Position numbers and translations under genes: made by a program
Source of the DNA: [Mycobacterium] manitobense
GTDB taxonomy: Bacteria > Actinomycetota > Actinomycetes > Mycobacteriales > Mycobacteriaceae
DNA length: 54,580 nucleotides
Reading direction: 5' to 3'
Assembly (NCBI RefSeq): GCF_025821665.1
Contig: NZ_JACKSJ010000019.1
Coordinates: 1-54,580, forward strand
Part shown: positions 17,220 to 25,313 of the stretch, piece by piece
How positions within the stretch are numbered: position 1 is the first letter of the stretch
Layout of the letters: every line of letters begins with the position of its first letter
Notes under the pieces: generated by a model
Database searches by the model: none
What the model saw: only the letters and a program-made list of their open reading frames with translations
Told to the model about the DNA's origin: nothing

Positions 17220-18431
17220 ATGGTCACACCCGAGCGCCGCACCCGCGGCGACATCGTGGCGGCACTCGTCATCGCCGCAGTGGTTGTGGTGACGGCTGGC
17301 CTGGTCTGGTGGACCAGTGACGCGCGGGCCACGATCAGCCGCCCCGCCGCCACCCCGGTGCCCAGCGTGGAGACACCGCGCGAGGTCCCGGCGTCGCTGC
17401 AGCAGCGCTGGACGGTGCCCAGCCCCAAGACGACGACTCCGCTGGTGGTGGCCGGCGCAGTGGTGACCGGCAACGGCCGCGACGTCGAGGGCCGCGATCC
17501 GGCGACCGGCGCCACACTGTGGAGCTACGCACGCGACGTCGAGCTGTGCGGCGTCAGCTACGTCTACTACGACGCGGTGGCGGTGTACCCCGACGCCCGC
17601 GGCTGCGGCCAGGTGAGCACCATCGACGGCAAGACCGGCCGCCGCGGGCCGGCCCGCACCGCGTACGCCGACCCCGAGGTGACGCTGTCCTCGGACGGCA
17701 CCACGGTGCTGTCGGTCGGCGACAGCAGGCTCGAGCTGTGGCGCTCGGACATGGTCCGGATGCTCAGCTACGGCTACCTGGACGCCCGCATCAAGCCAGG
17801 CATCCCGCCGTCGCCGCTGTGCCGGCTGGTGTCGGCCGCGGCCAGTTCGACGGCGGTGTCGGTGCTCGAGGCCTGTCCCCGCGAGGACAACCTGCGGCTG
17901 ACGCTGCTGCGGCCGTCCGACGAGGAGGACACCCCGGAAAGCCAGTTCGTGCCCCAGCCCGGCGTGTCCGACGACTCCGGCGCCCGGGTGATCGCGGTGT
18001 CCGACGTCTCGACCGCGGTGTACGTGCCGACCCCGAAGCCCGTGGTGAACATCGTCGACGAGACCGGCGCCACGGTCGCCACCACGCCGCTGCCCGGACC
18101 GGTGTCGCCACAGGCCGCCATGTCGCGCGCCGGTGACCTGATCACCTGGTGGACGGGCGATGCGGTGATGGTCTTCGACACCGACGAACTGCGCTACAAG
18201 TACACGGTCAGCCCGTCGGGCGGCGCCGCCGCGGTCGGCCCGGCCACCGCGCTCGCGGGACGGTTGCTGGTGCCGGTCACCTCCGGCTACGACGTGTTCG
18301 ACGCCGCGACCGGCGCCGGGCAACGGCACATCCCGCTGGTGCGGCCCCCGTCCAGCGCGCCCGTCATCCCCGCGGTGGCCGGTTCGATGCTGCTCGAGCA
18401 GCGCGGCGAACAACTGGTCGCGCTCGGCTGA
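17220..18431 (+). CDS. Membrane-anchored beta-propeller (PQQ-like) protein, Rv3212 type
   Basis: 403 residues from ATG 17220, 19 bases after the rhlE stop and probably co-transcribed with it. The N-terminus has a single hydrophobic anchor (about residues 12-32), and the remainder is rich in short beta-strand repeats with WSYARD, STIDGKTGR and YDVFDAATGA elements typical of PQQ-like/WD-type beta-propellers facing outward. Two cysteine pairs may form disulfides. It matches the conserved Rv3212 family, whose exact role is uncertain; a link to cell-envelope processes is plausible but not shown here. It converges on the PP2C phosphatase gene with 15 bases between stops. Confidence 0.75.
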   Translation: MVTPERRTRGDIVAALVIAAVVVVTAGLVWWTSDARATISRPAATPVPSVETPREVPASLQQRWTVPSPKTTTPLVVAGAVVTGNGRDVEGRDPATGATLWSYARDVELCGVSYVYYDAVAVYPDARGCGQVSTIDGKTGRRGPARTAYADPEVTLSSDGTTVLSVGDSRLELWRSDMVRMLSYGYLDARIKPGIPPSPLCRLVSAAASSTAVSVLEACPREDNLRLTLLRPSDEEDTPESQFVPQPGVSDDSGARVIAVSDVSTAVYVPTPKPVVNIVDETGATVATTPLPGPVSPQAAMSRAGDLITWWTGDAVMVFDTDELRYKYTVSPSGGAAAVGPATALAGRLLVPVTSGYDVFDAATGAGQRHIPLVRPPSSAPVIPAVAGSMLLEQRGEQLVALG

Positions 18432-18446
18432 CCGCGACTGCGGCCG

Positions 18447-19154
18447 TCAGGCCAGGTCGATCACCACGACGGTGACGTTGTCGGAGCCACCCGCGTCGTT
18501 GGCCAGCGCGACGAGTCCGCGCGCCGCCACATCGGGGTCCGCCGGCTCCGCGGCCGCCAGGATCTCGTCGTCGTGCACCTGGCCGAACAGCCCGTCGGAG
18601 CTGATCAGCAGCCTGTCCCCCGCGCGGCAGTCCACGTCGACCACCCGCGGGTCCACCGTCGGTGAGATGCCGAGCGCCCGGGTCAGCAGGTGACGCTTGG
18701 GGTGCCAGCGGGCCTCGTCCTCGGTCAGCTCGCCGGCGCGCACCAGATGGGCCACGACGCTGTCGTCCTCCGTCAGCCGGTCCAGCGCGCCGTCGCGGAT
18801 CCGGTACAGCCGTGAGTCTCCGATGGTCATCGCGACCGGGCCACCGTCGGCGTCGGACAGCACCGCCAGTGCGACGAGCGTGGTGCCCATGGTCTCGTTG
18901 CCGGTCAGGGTGGCGGCGTGGTCCCAGATGCGGGTGTTGGCGTCACCGACCGCACGGAACAGCCCGGCCCGGTCCGGTGCGGTGGCGAACACCGTGCTCA
19001 GCGCCTCGACGGCGAGCCGGCTCGCGATGTCGCCGTACGTGCCGAACCCGTCGGCGACCGCGTAGAGCGGATCCTCGACCAGCGCGCTGTCCTGGTTGGT
19101 GGGCCGCACCGGACCCTTGTCGGTCGCGGTCGCCGCGGTCGAGACGGTGGCCAT
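18447..19154 (-). CDS. PP2C-family Ser/Thr protein phosphatase
   Basis: 235 residues from ATG 19154, a minimal PP2C catalytic domain. The metal-binding aspartates are in place: RPTNQDSAL (motif 1), VADGFG (motif 2, where most bacterial enzymes read DGMGG), GDSRLYRIRDG, SSDGLF and GSDNVTVVV near the C-terminus. The HPKRHLLTRALG segment is also typical. No membrane segment or sensor domain is attached, so it is cytoplasmic and probably constitutive. The start lies nine bases after the stop of the ParA-like ATPase, so the two form an operon. I do not recall a phosphatase at this place in M. tuberculosis, so its substrate, possibly a Ser/Thr-kinase target linked to the ParA protein, is open. Confidence 0.87.
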   Translation of the reverse strand: MATVSTAATATDKGPVRPTNQDSALVEDPLYAVADGFGTYGDIASRLAVEALSTVFATAPDRAGLFRAVGDANTRIWDHAATLTGNETMGTTLVALAVLSDADGGPVAMTIGDSRLYRIRDGALDRLTEDDSVVAHLVRAGELTEDEARWHPKRHLLTRALGISPTVDPRVVDVDCRAGDRLLISSDGLFGQVHDDEILAAAEPADPDVAARGLVALANDAGGSDNVTVVVIDLA

Positions 19155-19163
19155 CGGGGCGGC

Positions 19164-19997
19164 TCACACCTCCGGGGTGAAGGTGGCCATCGCCTTGCCG
19201 GACTTCCAGTGCTTGAGCAGGGCCGCCGCCAGCTCCCGGTAGGCCTGGGCGCCCTTGTTCTTGCGGCCCGCCAGCACGGACGCCCCCGATGCGCTGGCTT
19301 CGGCGAACCGAACGGTGCGCGGGATCGGCGGCGCCAGCACGGGCAGGCCGTAGCGGTCGGCGACGTCGAGCAGCACGTCGCGGCTGTGGGTGGTGCGCGA
19401 GTCGTACAGCGTGGGCAGCGCCCCGAGCAGCGTCAGGCCCGGATTGGTGATCTGCTGCACGTCGTTGATGGTGCGCAGGAACTGTCCGACGCCGCGGTGG
19501 GCCAGCGTCTCGCACTGCAGGGGCACGATCGCCTCGTCGGCGGCGGTGAGCCCGTTGAGGGTGAGCACCCCCAGCGACGGCGGGCAGTCGATGATCACGA
19601 CGTCGAACCGGTCCTTGGCCTTCTTGCCTGCGGCGGCGCCGTCCTCCGGTCCGGTGACCTTGGCCAGTGCCCGCTTGAGCGCATATTCGCGACCGGCGCG
19701 CATCAACAGCATCGCCTCGGCGCCGGCCAGGTCGATGTTGGCCGGCAGCAGCGTCATCCCCTCGGGCGTCTCCACCAGCGCCGCATCCGGTTCGACGTCG
19801 CCGAGCAGCACCTCGTGCACCGACACCGGGAGCTTGTCCGGGTCGTGGCCCAGCGAGAACGTCAGTGACCCCTGCGGGTCGAGGTCGACGAGCAGCACCC
19901 GCCTGCCCTGCTCGGTCAACGCCGCGCCCAACGAAGCCACCGTCGTCGTCTTGGCGACCCCACCCTTTTGATTGGCTATCGCGAGTACCCCCGTCAC
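19164..19997 (-). CDS. ParA/Soj-family ATPase
   Basis: 277 residues from GTG 19997, which has GAGGAT eight bases upstream; ATG 20006 and GTG 20012 are in-frame alternatives. The deviant Walker A KGGVAKTTT, the Walker B region VVIIDCPPSLG and the LVDLDPQG segment identify a ParA-type ATPase. Such proteins form ATP-dependent dimers on DNA and place chromosomes, plasmids or protein complexes. There is no ParB gene beside it, so it is not the main chromosome-partition pair; it matches the orphan Rv3213c protein. It shares an operon with a PP2C phosphatase. An insertion of charged residues (GPEDGAAAGKKAKDR) before the Walker B strand lengthens this copy slightly compared with what I recall of Rv3213c. 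Confidence 0.85.
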   Translation of the reverse strand: MTGVLAIANQKGGVAKTTTVASLGAALTEQGRRVLLVDLDPQGSLTFSLGHDPDKLPVSVHEVLLGDVEPDAALVETPEGMTLLPANIDLAGAEAMLLMRAGREYALKRALAKVTGPEDGAAAGKKAKDRFDVVIIDCPPSLGVLTLNGLTAADEAIVPLQCETLAHRGVGQFLRTINDVQQITNPGLTLLGALPTLYDSRTTHSRDVLLDVADRYGLPVLAPPIPRTVRFAEASASGASVLAGRKNKGAQAYRELAAALLKHWKSGKAMATFTPEV

Positions 19998-20056
19998 GAT
20001 GCTCATCCTCACATGCGCACCGACCCGGTCGTTGGACGTGCGGCAGAATCGGTGAG

Positions 20057-20668
20057 GTGAGTGTTCTGCAGCAACGGCTGCTTCTTCTCCGGCACGGCGA
20101 GACGGAATGGTCTCGATCCGGACGGCACACGAGTCACACCGACCTGGACCTCACCGATCTCGGTCGGGAACGTGCCGAACAAGCCGCAGAGGCCATCGCC
20201 GACTTGGAGCTGAACGACCCGTTTGTGATCAGCAGCCCCATGGTGCGGGCCGTACGGACCGCCGAACTCGCCGGTCTGAGGGTCGACGAAGTCTCGCCAC
20301 TCCTGCAGGAATGGGACTACGGCGACTACGAAGGACTGACCACACCCCAGATCCGGGAGTCGGTGCCCGACTGGCTGATCTGGACGCATGGCGCCCCGGG
20401 CGGCGAGAGCGTCGCCGCGGTGACCGAACGTGCAGACGGCGCCGTGGACCTCGCGCTGCAATACATGGAGTCGCGCGACGTGGTCTTCGTCGGACACGCC
20501 CACTTCTCCCGCTCGGTGATCTCGCGGTGGGTCGAATTACCCGTGCCGAAGGGAATCCGCTTCGCGATGGCCCCGGCCTCGATCGCCGTCCTCGGATTCG
20601 AGCACGGTGTCCGCCAGATCATCGCGCAGGGGCTCACGGGACACACGGATCCGTGTAAGCCGCGGTGA
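20057..20668 (+). CDS. gpm2: Histidine-phosphatase-family phosphatase (Gpm2)
   Basis: 203 residues from GTG 20057. The N-terminal phosphohistidine signature LLLLRHGETEW and the second catalytic His in FVGHAHFSR place it in the phosphoglycerate mutase/acid phosphatase superfamily. The M. tuberculosis protein in this position (Rv3214, named gpm2) is an acid phosphatase rather than a glycolytic mutase, and the shorter length here agrees. CAGAAT seven bases before the GTG could be a weak -10 for leaderless expression. The stop overlaps the GTG of entC by four bases, and entC overlaps the next gene likewise, so the three genes form one operon. The natural substrate is not known. Confidence 0.82.
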   Translation: MSVLQQRLLLLRHGETEWSRSGRHTSHTDLDLTDLGRERAEQAAEAIADLELNDPFVISSPMVRAVRTAELAGLRVDEVSPLLQEWDYGDYEGLTTPQIRESVPDWLIWTHGAPGGESVAAVTERADGAVDLALQYMESRDVVFVGHAHFSRSVISRWVELPVPKGIRFAMAPASIAVLGFEHGVRQIIAQGLTGHTDPCKPR

Positions 20669-21756
20669 ACGCGCCCTTAGTCCTCGCAGGCCCGGACGGC
20701 GTTGTGGTCGCCGCAGGCATCCGCACCGGATTCACCCGACTGGCCGACGCGCAGGCGGCGCTTCGCGCCGGTGACGCGTCGATCATCGTGGGCGCCCTGC
20801 CTTTCGACGTGTCGCAACCAACCGCGCTGATGGCGCCAGAGGCGGTGCGCTTCACCGCCGCGCTGCCCGACTGGCCCGTGCTCCCGCTGCCGGCCGTACA
20901 CGTCGCGCGGGCACTGCCCGAGCCCGCCGAGCACCGGGCGCGGGTCGCGGCCGCCGTGCGTCGCCTCAACGACCCCGCCGCCGGGCTGCACAAGGTGGTG
21001 CTCGCCCGCTCGCTGCAGCTGATCGCGGACGGCCCGGTCGACGCGTGGACCGTGCTGACCCGGCTGGTGGCCGACGATCCCTCCGCCACCGGATATCTCG
21101 TCGACCTGAGCCCGGCCGGTGGTGACCACGCCGGCACCGCGCTGGTCGGGGCGACGCCGGAACTGCTGGTGGCGCGCCGGGGTGACGTGGTGACCTGCCG
21201 GCCGTTCGCGGGCTCGGCGCCGCGTTCGGCCGACCCCGACACCGACCGGGCGAACGCGGCGGCGCTGGCCGACTCCGCGAAGAACCGCCACGAACACCAA
21301 CTCGTCGTGGACGCGATGCGCAAGGCACTCGACCCGCTGTGCGTCGACCTGCAGATCGCGCCGACGCCTGCGTTGAGCAGCACCGCGGCGGTGTGGCACC
21401 TGAACACGCCGATCACCGCCCGCCTCCGCGAAACTTCCACCACCGCACTGGATCTGGCGGTCGCGCTGCACCCGACGCCTGCGGTCGGCGGCGTCCCCGC
21501 CGGCACGGCCGCCGCGCTGATCACCGAACTCGAGGGTGACCGCGGCTTCTATGCCGGCGCCGTCGGCTGGTGTGACGCGCGCGGCGACGGCAGCTGGGTG
21601 GTGTCCATCCGCGGCGCGCAGCTGTCCGCCGATCGGCGCAGCGCCGACGCCAGGGCCGGCGGCGGCATCGTCGCCGAATCCGATCCGGACGACGAAGTCG
21701 ACGAGACCACGACGAAGTTCAGGACGATCCTGTCCGGCCTGGGGGTGCAGACATGA
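20665..21756 (+). CDS. entC: Isochorismate synthase (EntC/MenF family)
   Basis: 363 residues from GTG 20665. Chorismate-binding motifs are visible: KVVLARSL, the RPFAGSAPRS loop, HEHQLVVDAM, LHPTPAVGG and GFYAGAVGW followed by a C-terminal GGGIVAESDPDDEVDET. The family converts chorismate to isochorismate for siderophore or menaquinone synthesis; in M. tuberculosis Rv3215 is called EntC. It has the shorter N-terminal half usual for EntC/MenF rather than the TrpE type. The start overlaps the gpm2 stop (GTGA), and the stop overlaps the start of the acetyltransferase gene (ATGA). No mycobactin or menaquinone genes lie nearby, so the product pathway cannot be decided from this window. No iron-box operator was recognised upstream of gpm2. 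Confidence 0.85.
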   Translation: MNAPLVLAGPDGVVVAAGIRTGFTRLADAQAALRAGDASIIVGALPFDVSQPTALMAPEAVRFTAALPDWPVLPLPAVHVARALPEPAEHRARVAAAVRRLNDPAAGLHKVVLARSLQLIADGPVDAWTVLTRLVADDPSATGYLVDLSPAGGDHAGTALVGATPELLVARRGDVVTCRPFAGSAPRSADPDTDRANAAALADSAKNRHEHQLVVDAMRKALDPLCVDLQIAPTPALSSTAAVWHLNTPITARLRETSTTALDLAVALHPTPAVGGVPAGTAAALITELEGDRGFYAGAVGWCDARGDGSWVVSIRGAQLSADRRSADARAGGGIVAESDPDDEVDETTTKFRTILSGLGVQT

Positions 21757-22244
21757 GCGGAACGACGATCCGACCGGTGCGGCGGGGCGACGAGGCCGAG
21801 CTCGCCGCGATGATCCACGAGCTCGCCGAGTTCGAACGCGCCGCCGCGGAGTGCACGGTGACCGAGAGTCAGCTCGGCACAGCACTTTTCGGCGATCGCC
21901 CGGTGGTGTTCGGGCACATCGCAGAGGTCGACGGAACGCCGGCCGCGGCGGCACTGTGGTTCTACAACTTCTCGACGTGGGACGGTGTCGCCGGCATCTA
22001 CCTCGAGGACCTGTTCGTCCGCCCGCAGTTCCGCCGCCGCGGCCTGGCCCGCGCGCTGCTCTCGACACTCGCCGGCGAGTGTGTCGAGAACGGCTACTCG
22101 CGGCTGAGCTGGGCGGTGCTGGACTGGAACGCCGACGCCATCGCCACCTACGACGCGCTGGGCGGCAAGCCGCAGACCGACTGGATCACCTACCGGGTGT
22201 CGGGCCCCGAACTGTCGGCGCTGGCAGCCCCACCGGCGCCCTGA
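21753..22244 (+). CDS. GNAT-family N-acetyltransferase
   Basis: 163 residues from ATG 21753. The acetyl-CoA binding motif (YLEDLFVRPQFRRRGLARALL) and the preceding beta-strands show a single GNAT domain, most like the diamine/spermidine acetyltransferase-type group. It corresponds to the Rv3216 position. The start overlaps the entC stop (ATGA), so it is the third gene of the gpm2-entC operon. Substrate unknown. Its last 55 bases overlap, on the opposite strand, the end of the Rv3217c-like membrane protein gene. Confidence 0.85.
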   Translation: MSGTTIRPVRRGDEAELAAMIHELAEFERAAAECTVTESQLGTALFGDRPVVFGHIAEVDGTPAAAALWFYNFSTWDGVAGIYLEDLFVRPQFRRRGLARALLSTLAGECVENGYSRLSWAVLDWNADAIATYDALGGKPQTDWITYRVSGPELSALAAPPAP

Positions 22245-22630
22245 TCGTCCGGCGCGGCCAGCCACTCCAGCGTCGCCGGACTGAACAGCAGCACCAGCAC
22301 CACCAGTGCGGTCAGCGCCAGCGGGATGCCGTAGGCCCACTGGTGTGAGCCCACGCCGACGTACCAGGACACGCCGAGCAGGAGCAGCTGGGCGAACACC
22401 GCCACGCCGCGACCCCACCGCCGGCCGGTCCACAGCGCCCAGCCCGCCGCCGCGACCGCCCCGCCGATGATCGCGAACCAGGCCGCGGTCCCGTAGGAGT
22501 TCAGGCCCGGCTCCTGCTGGCCGGACAGCCCACTCACCACGTAGAACACCGCCGCCGCGAGTCCGGCCGCCCCCTGCAGCAGCACCAGCACCGCAGCCAT
22601 CCGTACGGTCGAGGGCGCAGGCACGGTCAC
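22190..22630 (-). CDS. Small four-helix integral membrane protein, Rv3217c type
   Basis: 146 residues from GTG 22630. Four hydrophobic stretches (about residues 10-32, 45-65, 72-92 and 98-118) make it an integral membrane protein; the last 25 residues are a Gly/Ala/Ser/Asp-rich tail. No catalytic motif is seen. It resembles the conserved membrane protein at the Rv3217c position; function unknown. It lies 64 bases downstream of quiC in the same direction but belongs to the conserved core rather than to the catabolic island. Its 3' end overlaps the acetyltransferase gene by 55 bases in antisense. Confidence 0.72.
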   Translation of the reverse strand: MTVPAPSTVRMAAVLVLLQGAAGLAAAVFYVVSGLSGQQEPGLNSYGTAAWFAIIGGAVAAAGWALWTGRRWGRGVAVFAQLLLLGVSWYVGVGSHQWAYGIPLALTALVVLVLLFSPATLEWLAAPDDQGAGGAASADSSGPDTR

Positions 22631-22694
22631 CGGGCCCGCCGATCGGTCAGGTCGGTGTCCGGCCCGTGGCGCTGCGAACGTCTTTCGGTCACCG

Positions 22695-24518
22695 TCACAC
22701 GGTAGCGACGTGCGAACCGCGCTGTGCCGCCAGTCGCACCGGGGCGTTGTCGGCGCCGTAGCCGTCGTAGTGGCCGCGCCGCTGCACGAACTCGAAGAAC
22801 ACCGTGCCGACCGTGCGGGTGTAGAAGTGCACGAACTCGCCGCCGTCGGGGTCGCGGTCGTAGAGCAGGTCGAGGTCGTTGAGCTCCTCGACCACCGCGG
22901 TGTCCAGGCCGAACCGGCCCGCCAGGTAGTCGTAGTAGTTGTCGGGCACCGGCAGGAAGCGGGCTCCGCGGCTGCGTGCCGCCCGGGCCACGGCGAAGAT
23001 GTCCGCGCACGCGAACGCGACGTGCTGGGGCATCTTCACCCCGTCGAGCACCTGCGGCGCGACGTTCAGCGGTATCCGCACCGCGCCGTCGACGGTCCGC
23101 AACACCTGGCTGCGCACCAGACCGGTGGGCCCGGGCACCTCGGCGGGCGTGCCGGCCGACAGGCCGAAGACGCTGGTGAGGAACAGCACCGCATCTTCTG
23201 CGGTGTGCCACGGTTGCGAGAGGTTGACGTGGTCGATCGCGCGGACGGCCGTCGGCGTCGGCGGTCGGCCGCTGTCGAATTCGTCCACCCAGGCCGGCGC
23301 CGATCCAGCGGCGGGTTCGGTGACCCAGAACAGCTCGGTGCCGTCCGGAGCGACCGCGGAGCCGAGCGCCTGCTCCGCGGCGTAGGTCCGGCGGTAGGCG
23401 ACGGGGGCCATCAGTTCCCTTGCGCGCCGGGTGGTTTCGCCGCCGTCTGGCACCTGGAAGCCGACGGCCGCGACGTGCGGCGCCTGATCACGGGCCTGCT
23501 GCTCGTTGAGCACCACCCGGGCGTCGCCCGCGACCCACAGCGAGACCGGCTTCGTGCGGTGGCGCCCCGCCGAGGTGAAGCCGAACTGCTCGAGGAGCAC
23601 CTCGACGTGGGTGGTCTCCTCCGCCTTGATCTCGACGAAGTCGAACGCGGTGGGCGGCTTGGCGGGCGTCAGCGCCACCACGTCGCGGCGCCACCCCTCC
23701 GGCTTGCGGTGCGCGGTCTTGTCCTGCAGCCAGAGCAGTGACCGCAGCGCGTGCACCGCGGTGCGCTCGGGGTCGGTCTGACGGAAGGTGTCGTTGAAGA
23801 CCTCGAGTGACAGCGGGCCGTCGTAGCCGGTGGCCAGCACGCGGGACAGGAACCCGGGCAGGTCGAACGCGCCCTCGCCGGGGAAGAGGCGGTGGTGGCG
23901 GCTCCAGGACAGCACGTCCATGGTCAGCGCGGGCGCGTCGGCGAGCTGCAGGAAGAAGATCTTGTCGCTCGGGATCCGCTCGATGTCGGCCGGATCGTGG
24001 CCGCGCGAGAGCACGTGGAAGCTGTCAAGGCAGGTACCGACCGCGGGGTGGTCGGCGAGTTCGACGACACGCCAGGCCCGTCGGTAGTCGTCGATAAAGC
24101 GGCCCCACGCCAGTGCCTCGAAGGCGACCCTGATGCCGTAGCCGGCGGCGAGGTCGCCGAGGCGGCGCAGCTGTCCGGCCGACACCTCGTCGGAGTCGAC
24201 GGTGGCCGTGGCGACGTTGCTGCACACCAGGATGGTGTCGATGCCGAGCCGTGCGGCCGTGGCGAAGGTGGCGCCGGCGCGGCGCAGGTTCTCGGTGAAC
24301 GTGGCCTCGTCGACGCCCTCGATGTCGCGCAGCGGCTGGTACAGGTCGAGCGACAGGCCGAGCCGCCGCGCGAGGCTGCGGATCTCCTCGGGGCTGCGGT
24401 CGTTGGCGATGAGATCGGGCTCGAACACCTCGACGCCGTCGAATCCGGCGGCGGCGCAGGCGTGCAGTTTCTCGGTCAGCGAGCCACTCAGCGAGACGGT
24501 GGCGACGGAAGTCCTCAT
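22695..24518 (-). CDS. quiC: 3-dehydroshikimate dehydratase QuiC with C-terminal HPPD-like domain
   Basis: 607 residues from ATG 24518, which has a strong GGAGGA seven bases upstream (the frame is open to 24539). Residues 1-270 form a sugar-isomerase-like TIM barrel with metal ligands at Glu134 (VAFEALAW), Asp165 (TCLDSFH), Gln191 (FFLQLADA) and Glu239 (LSLEV). These match, by my recollection, the divalent-metal ligands of Pseudomonas QuiC1. Residues 290-607 are a 4-hydroxyphenylpyruvate-dioxygenase-like VOC domain that keeps a His-His-Glu iron triad (His430, His499, Glu576). The enzyme dehydrates 3-dehydroshikimate to protocatechuate, the substrate of pcaHG encoded 3 kb away. It is divergent from the TetR gene with operator-like sequence between them. 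The role of the C-terminal domain is unclear in the family. Confidence 0.9.
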   Translation of the reverse strand: MRTSVATVSLSGSLTEKLHACAAAGFDGVEVFEPDLIANDRSPEEIRSLARRLGLSLDLYQPLRDIEGVDEATFTENLRRAGATFATAARLGIDTILVCSNVATATVDSDEVSAGQLRRLGDLAAGYGIRVAFEALAWGRFIDDYRRAWRVVELADHPAVGTCLDSFHVLSRGHDPADIERIPSDKIFFLQLADAPALTMDVLSWSRHHRLFPGEGAFDLPGFLSRVLATGYDGPLSLEVFNDTFRQTDPERTAVHALRSLLWLQDKTAHRKPEGWRRDVVALTPAKPPTAFDFVEIKAEETTHVEVLLEQFGFTSAGRHRTKPVSLWVAGDARVVLNEQQARDQAPHVAAVGFQVPDGGETTRRARELMAPVAYRRTYAAEQALGSAVAPDGTELFWVTEPAAGSAPAWVDEFDSGRPPTPTAVRAIDHVNLSQPWHTAEDAVLFLTSVFGLSAGTPAEVPGPTGLVRSQVLRTVDGAVRIPLNVAPQVLDGVKMPQHVAFACADIFAVARAARSRGARFLPVPDNYYDYLAGRFGLDTAVVEELNDLDLLYDRDPDGGEFVHFYTRTVGTVFFEFVQRRGHYDGYGADNAPVRLAAQRGSHVATV

Positions 24519-24540
24519 GGGCCGTCCTCCAATCGTCACT

Positions 24541-24569
24541 AATGTACGAAATAGTTAGTTAAGCCACAA
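24541..24569 (-). promoter_or_regulatory. quiC promoter with overlapping operator-like sequence
   Basis: On the minus strand TTGTGG (24564-24569) and TACATT (24541-24546) are separated by 17 bases, a good -35/-10 pair for quiC with a leader of about 16 bases. The spacer contains TAGTTAGT (24552-24559, plus-strand reading), also present in front of the dehydrogenase gene. The 14 bases 24541-24554 match 12 of 14 positions of 25332-25345 in inverted orientation. The site is the likely target of the divergent TetR regulator. Confidence 0.55.
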
Positions 24570-24594
24570 GGGCCTGCGCTCCCACCGACGCGGC

Positions 24595-24600
24595 TAGGCT
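24595..24600 (+). promoter_or_regulatory. -10 element (TAGGCT) of a leaderless promoter for the TetR gene
   Basis: TAGGCT fits TANNNT and ends seven bases before GTG 24608, with no ribosome binding site in between. Confidence 0.5.
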
Positions 24601-24607
24601 CGGCGAC

Positions 24608-25252
24608 GTGTCGACCGAGTCCCGGCCCGAACTGCAGCGCGACGCCGAACGCACGCGGTCCGAGCTGCTCGAGGTCGCGACCGCGGTGTTCGCCGAATCC
24701 GGGTATTCGGGCGCGCGGGTCGACGAGATCGCCGAGCGCACCCGCACCACCAAGCGGATGATCTACTACTACTTCGGCGGCAAAGAGCAGCTGTACATGG
24801 CCGTGCTGGAGAAGGCCTACCTCGGGATCCGCGAGGCCGAGCAGCGGCTTCAAGTCGACCACGTGGACCCGGTGGACGCGCTGCGCGCACTGGCCGGACT
24901 GACCTTCGATCACCACATCGCTCACCAGGAGTTCATCCGCCTGGTCTCCATCGAGAACATCCACCGCGGTGAGTTCATCGGCCGGCTGGAATCGTTGCGC
25001 ACGCTGTCGCGTCCGGCGACCACGCTGCTCGACGAGATCCTGCAGAACGGCAGGCGCCAGGGCGTCTTCCGGCAGGACGCCGACGCGCTGGACGTGCACA
25101 TCGTGATCAGCTCGTTCTGCGTGTTCCAGGTCGCCAACCGGTACACGTTCGGCTATCTGTTCGGCATCGACTTCACCGAACCCTCGCGGCGCGCTCACCT
25201 GCGCAAGATGATCGGCGACGTGGTCGTCGGCTGGCTCACCTCGACACCCTGA
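24608..25252 (+). CDS. TetR-family regulator of the shikimate/quinate-protocatechuate island (proposed)
   Basis: 214 residues from GTG 24608. The N-terminal TetR domain has the helix-turn-helix ARVDEIAERTRTTKRMIYYYFGGKEQLY (in two parts around residue 40-68) and a YYYFGGKE motif, followed by a C-terminal ligand domain of the TetR_C type. It lies between quiC (divergent) and the dehydrogenase gene (same strand, 104 bases downstream). Similar TAGTTAGT-bearing sequences stand before both neighbours. The simplest reading is a local repressor induced by shikimate, quinate or dehydroshikimate. Known regulators of these pathways are LysR (QsuR in Corynebacterium) or IclR (PcaR/PcaU) types, so a TetR protein in this role is notable. 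The ligand and the regulon are inferred. Confidence 0.82.
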   Translation: MSTESRPELQRDAERTRSELLEVATAVFAESGYSGARVDEIAERTRTTKRMIYYYFGGKEQLYMAVLEKAYLGIREAEQRLQVDHVDPVDALRALAGLTFDHHIAHQEFIRLVSIENIHRGEFIGRLESLRTLSRPATTLLDEILQNGRRQGVFRQDADALDVHIVISSFCVFQVANRYTFGYLFGIDFTEPSRRAHLRKMIGDVVVGWLTSTP

Positions 25253-25313
25253 CCGGCGCGTAGCGCCGAGACCGGCTTCACAGCACGGTCTTGACGTGAG
25301 CCCGGTCACTGTG

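Noticed and set aside
20665..21756. entC as a mycobactin gene under iron control
   Set aside because: No iron-box-like palindrome (TTAGG..CCTAA type) was seen before gpm2-entC and no siderophore genes lie nearby.
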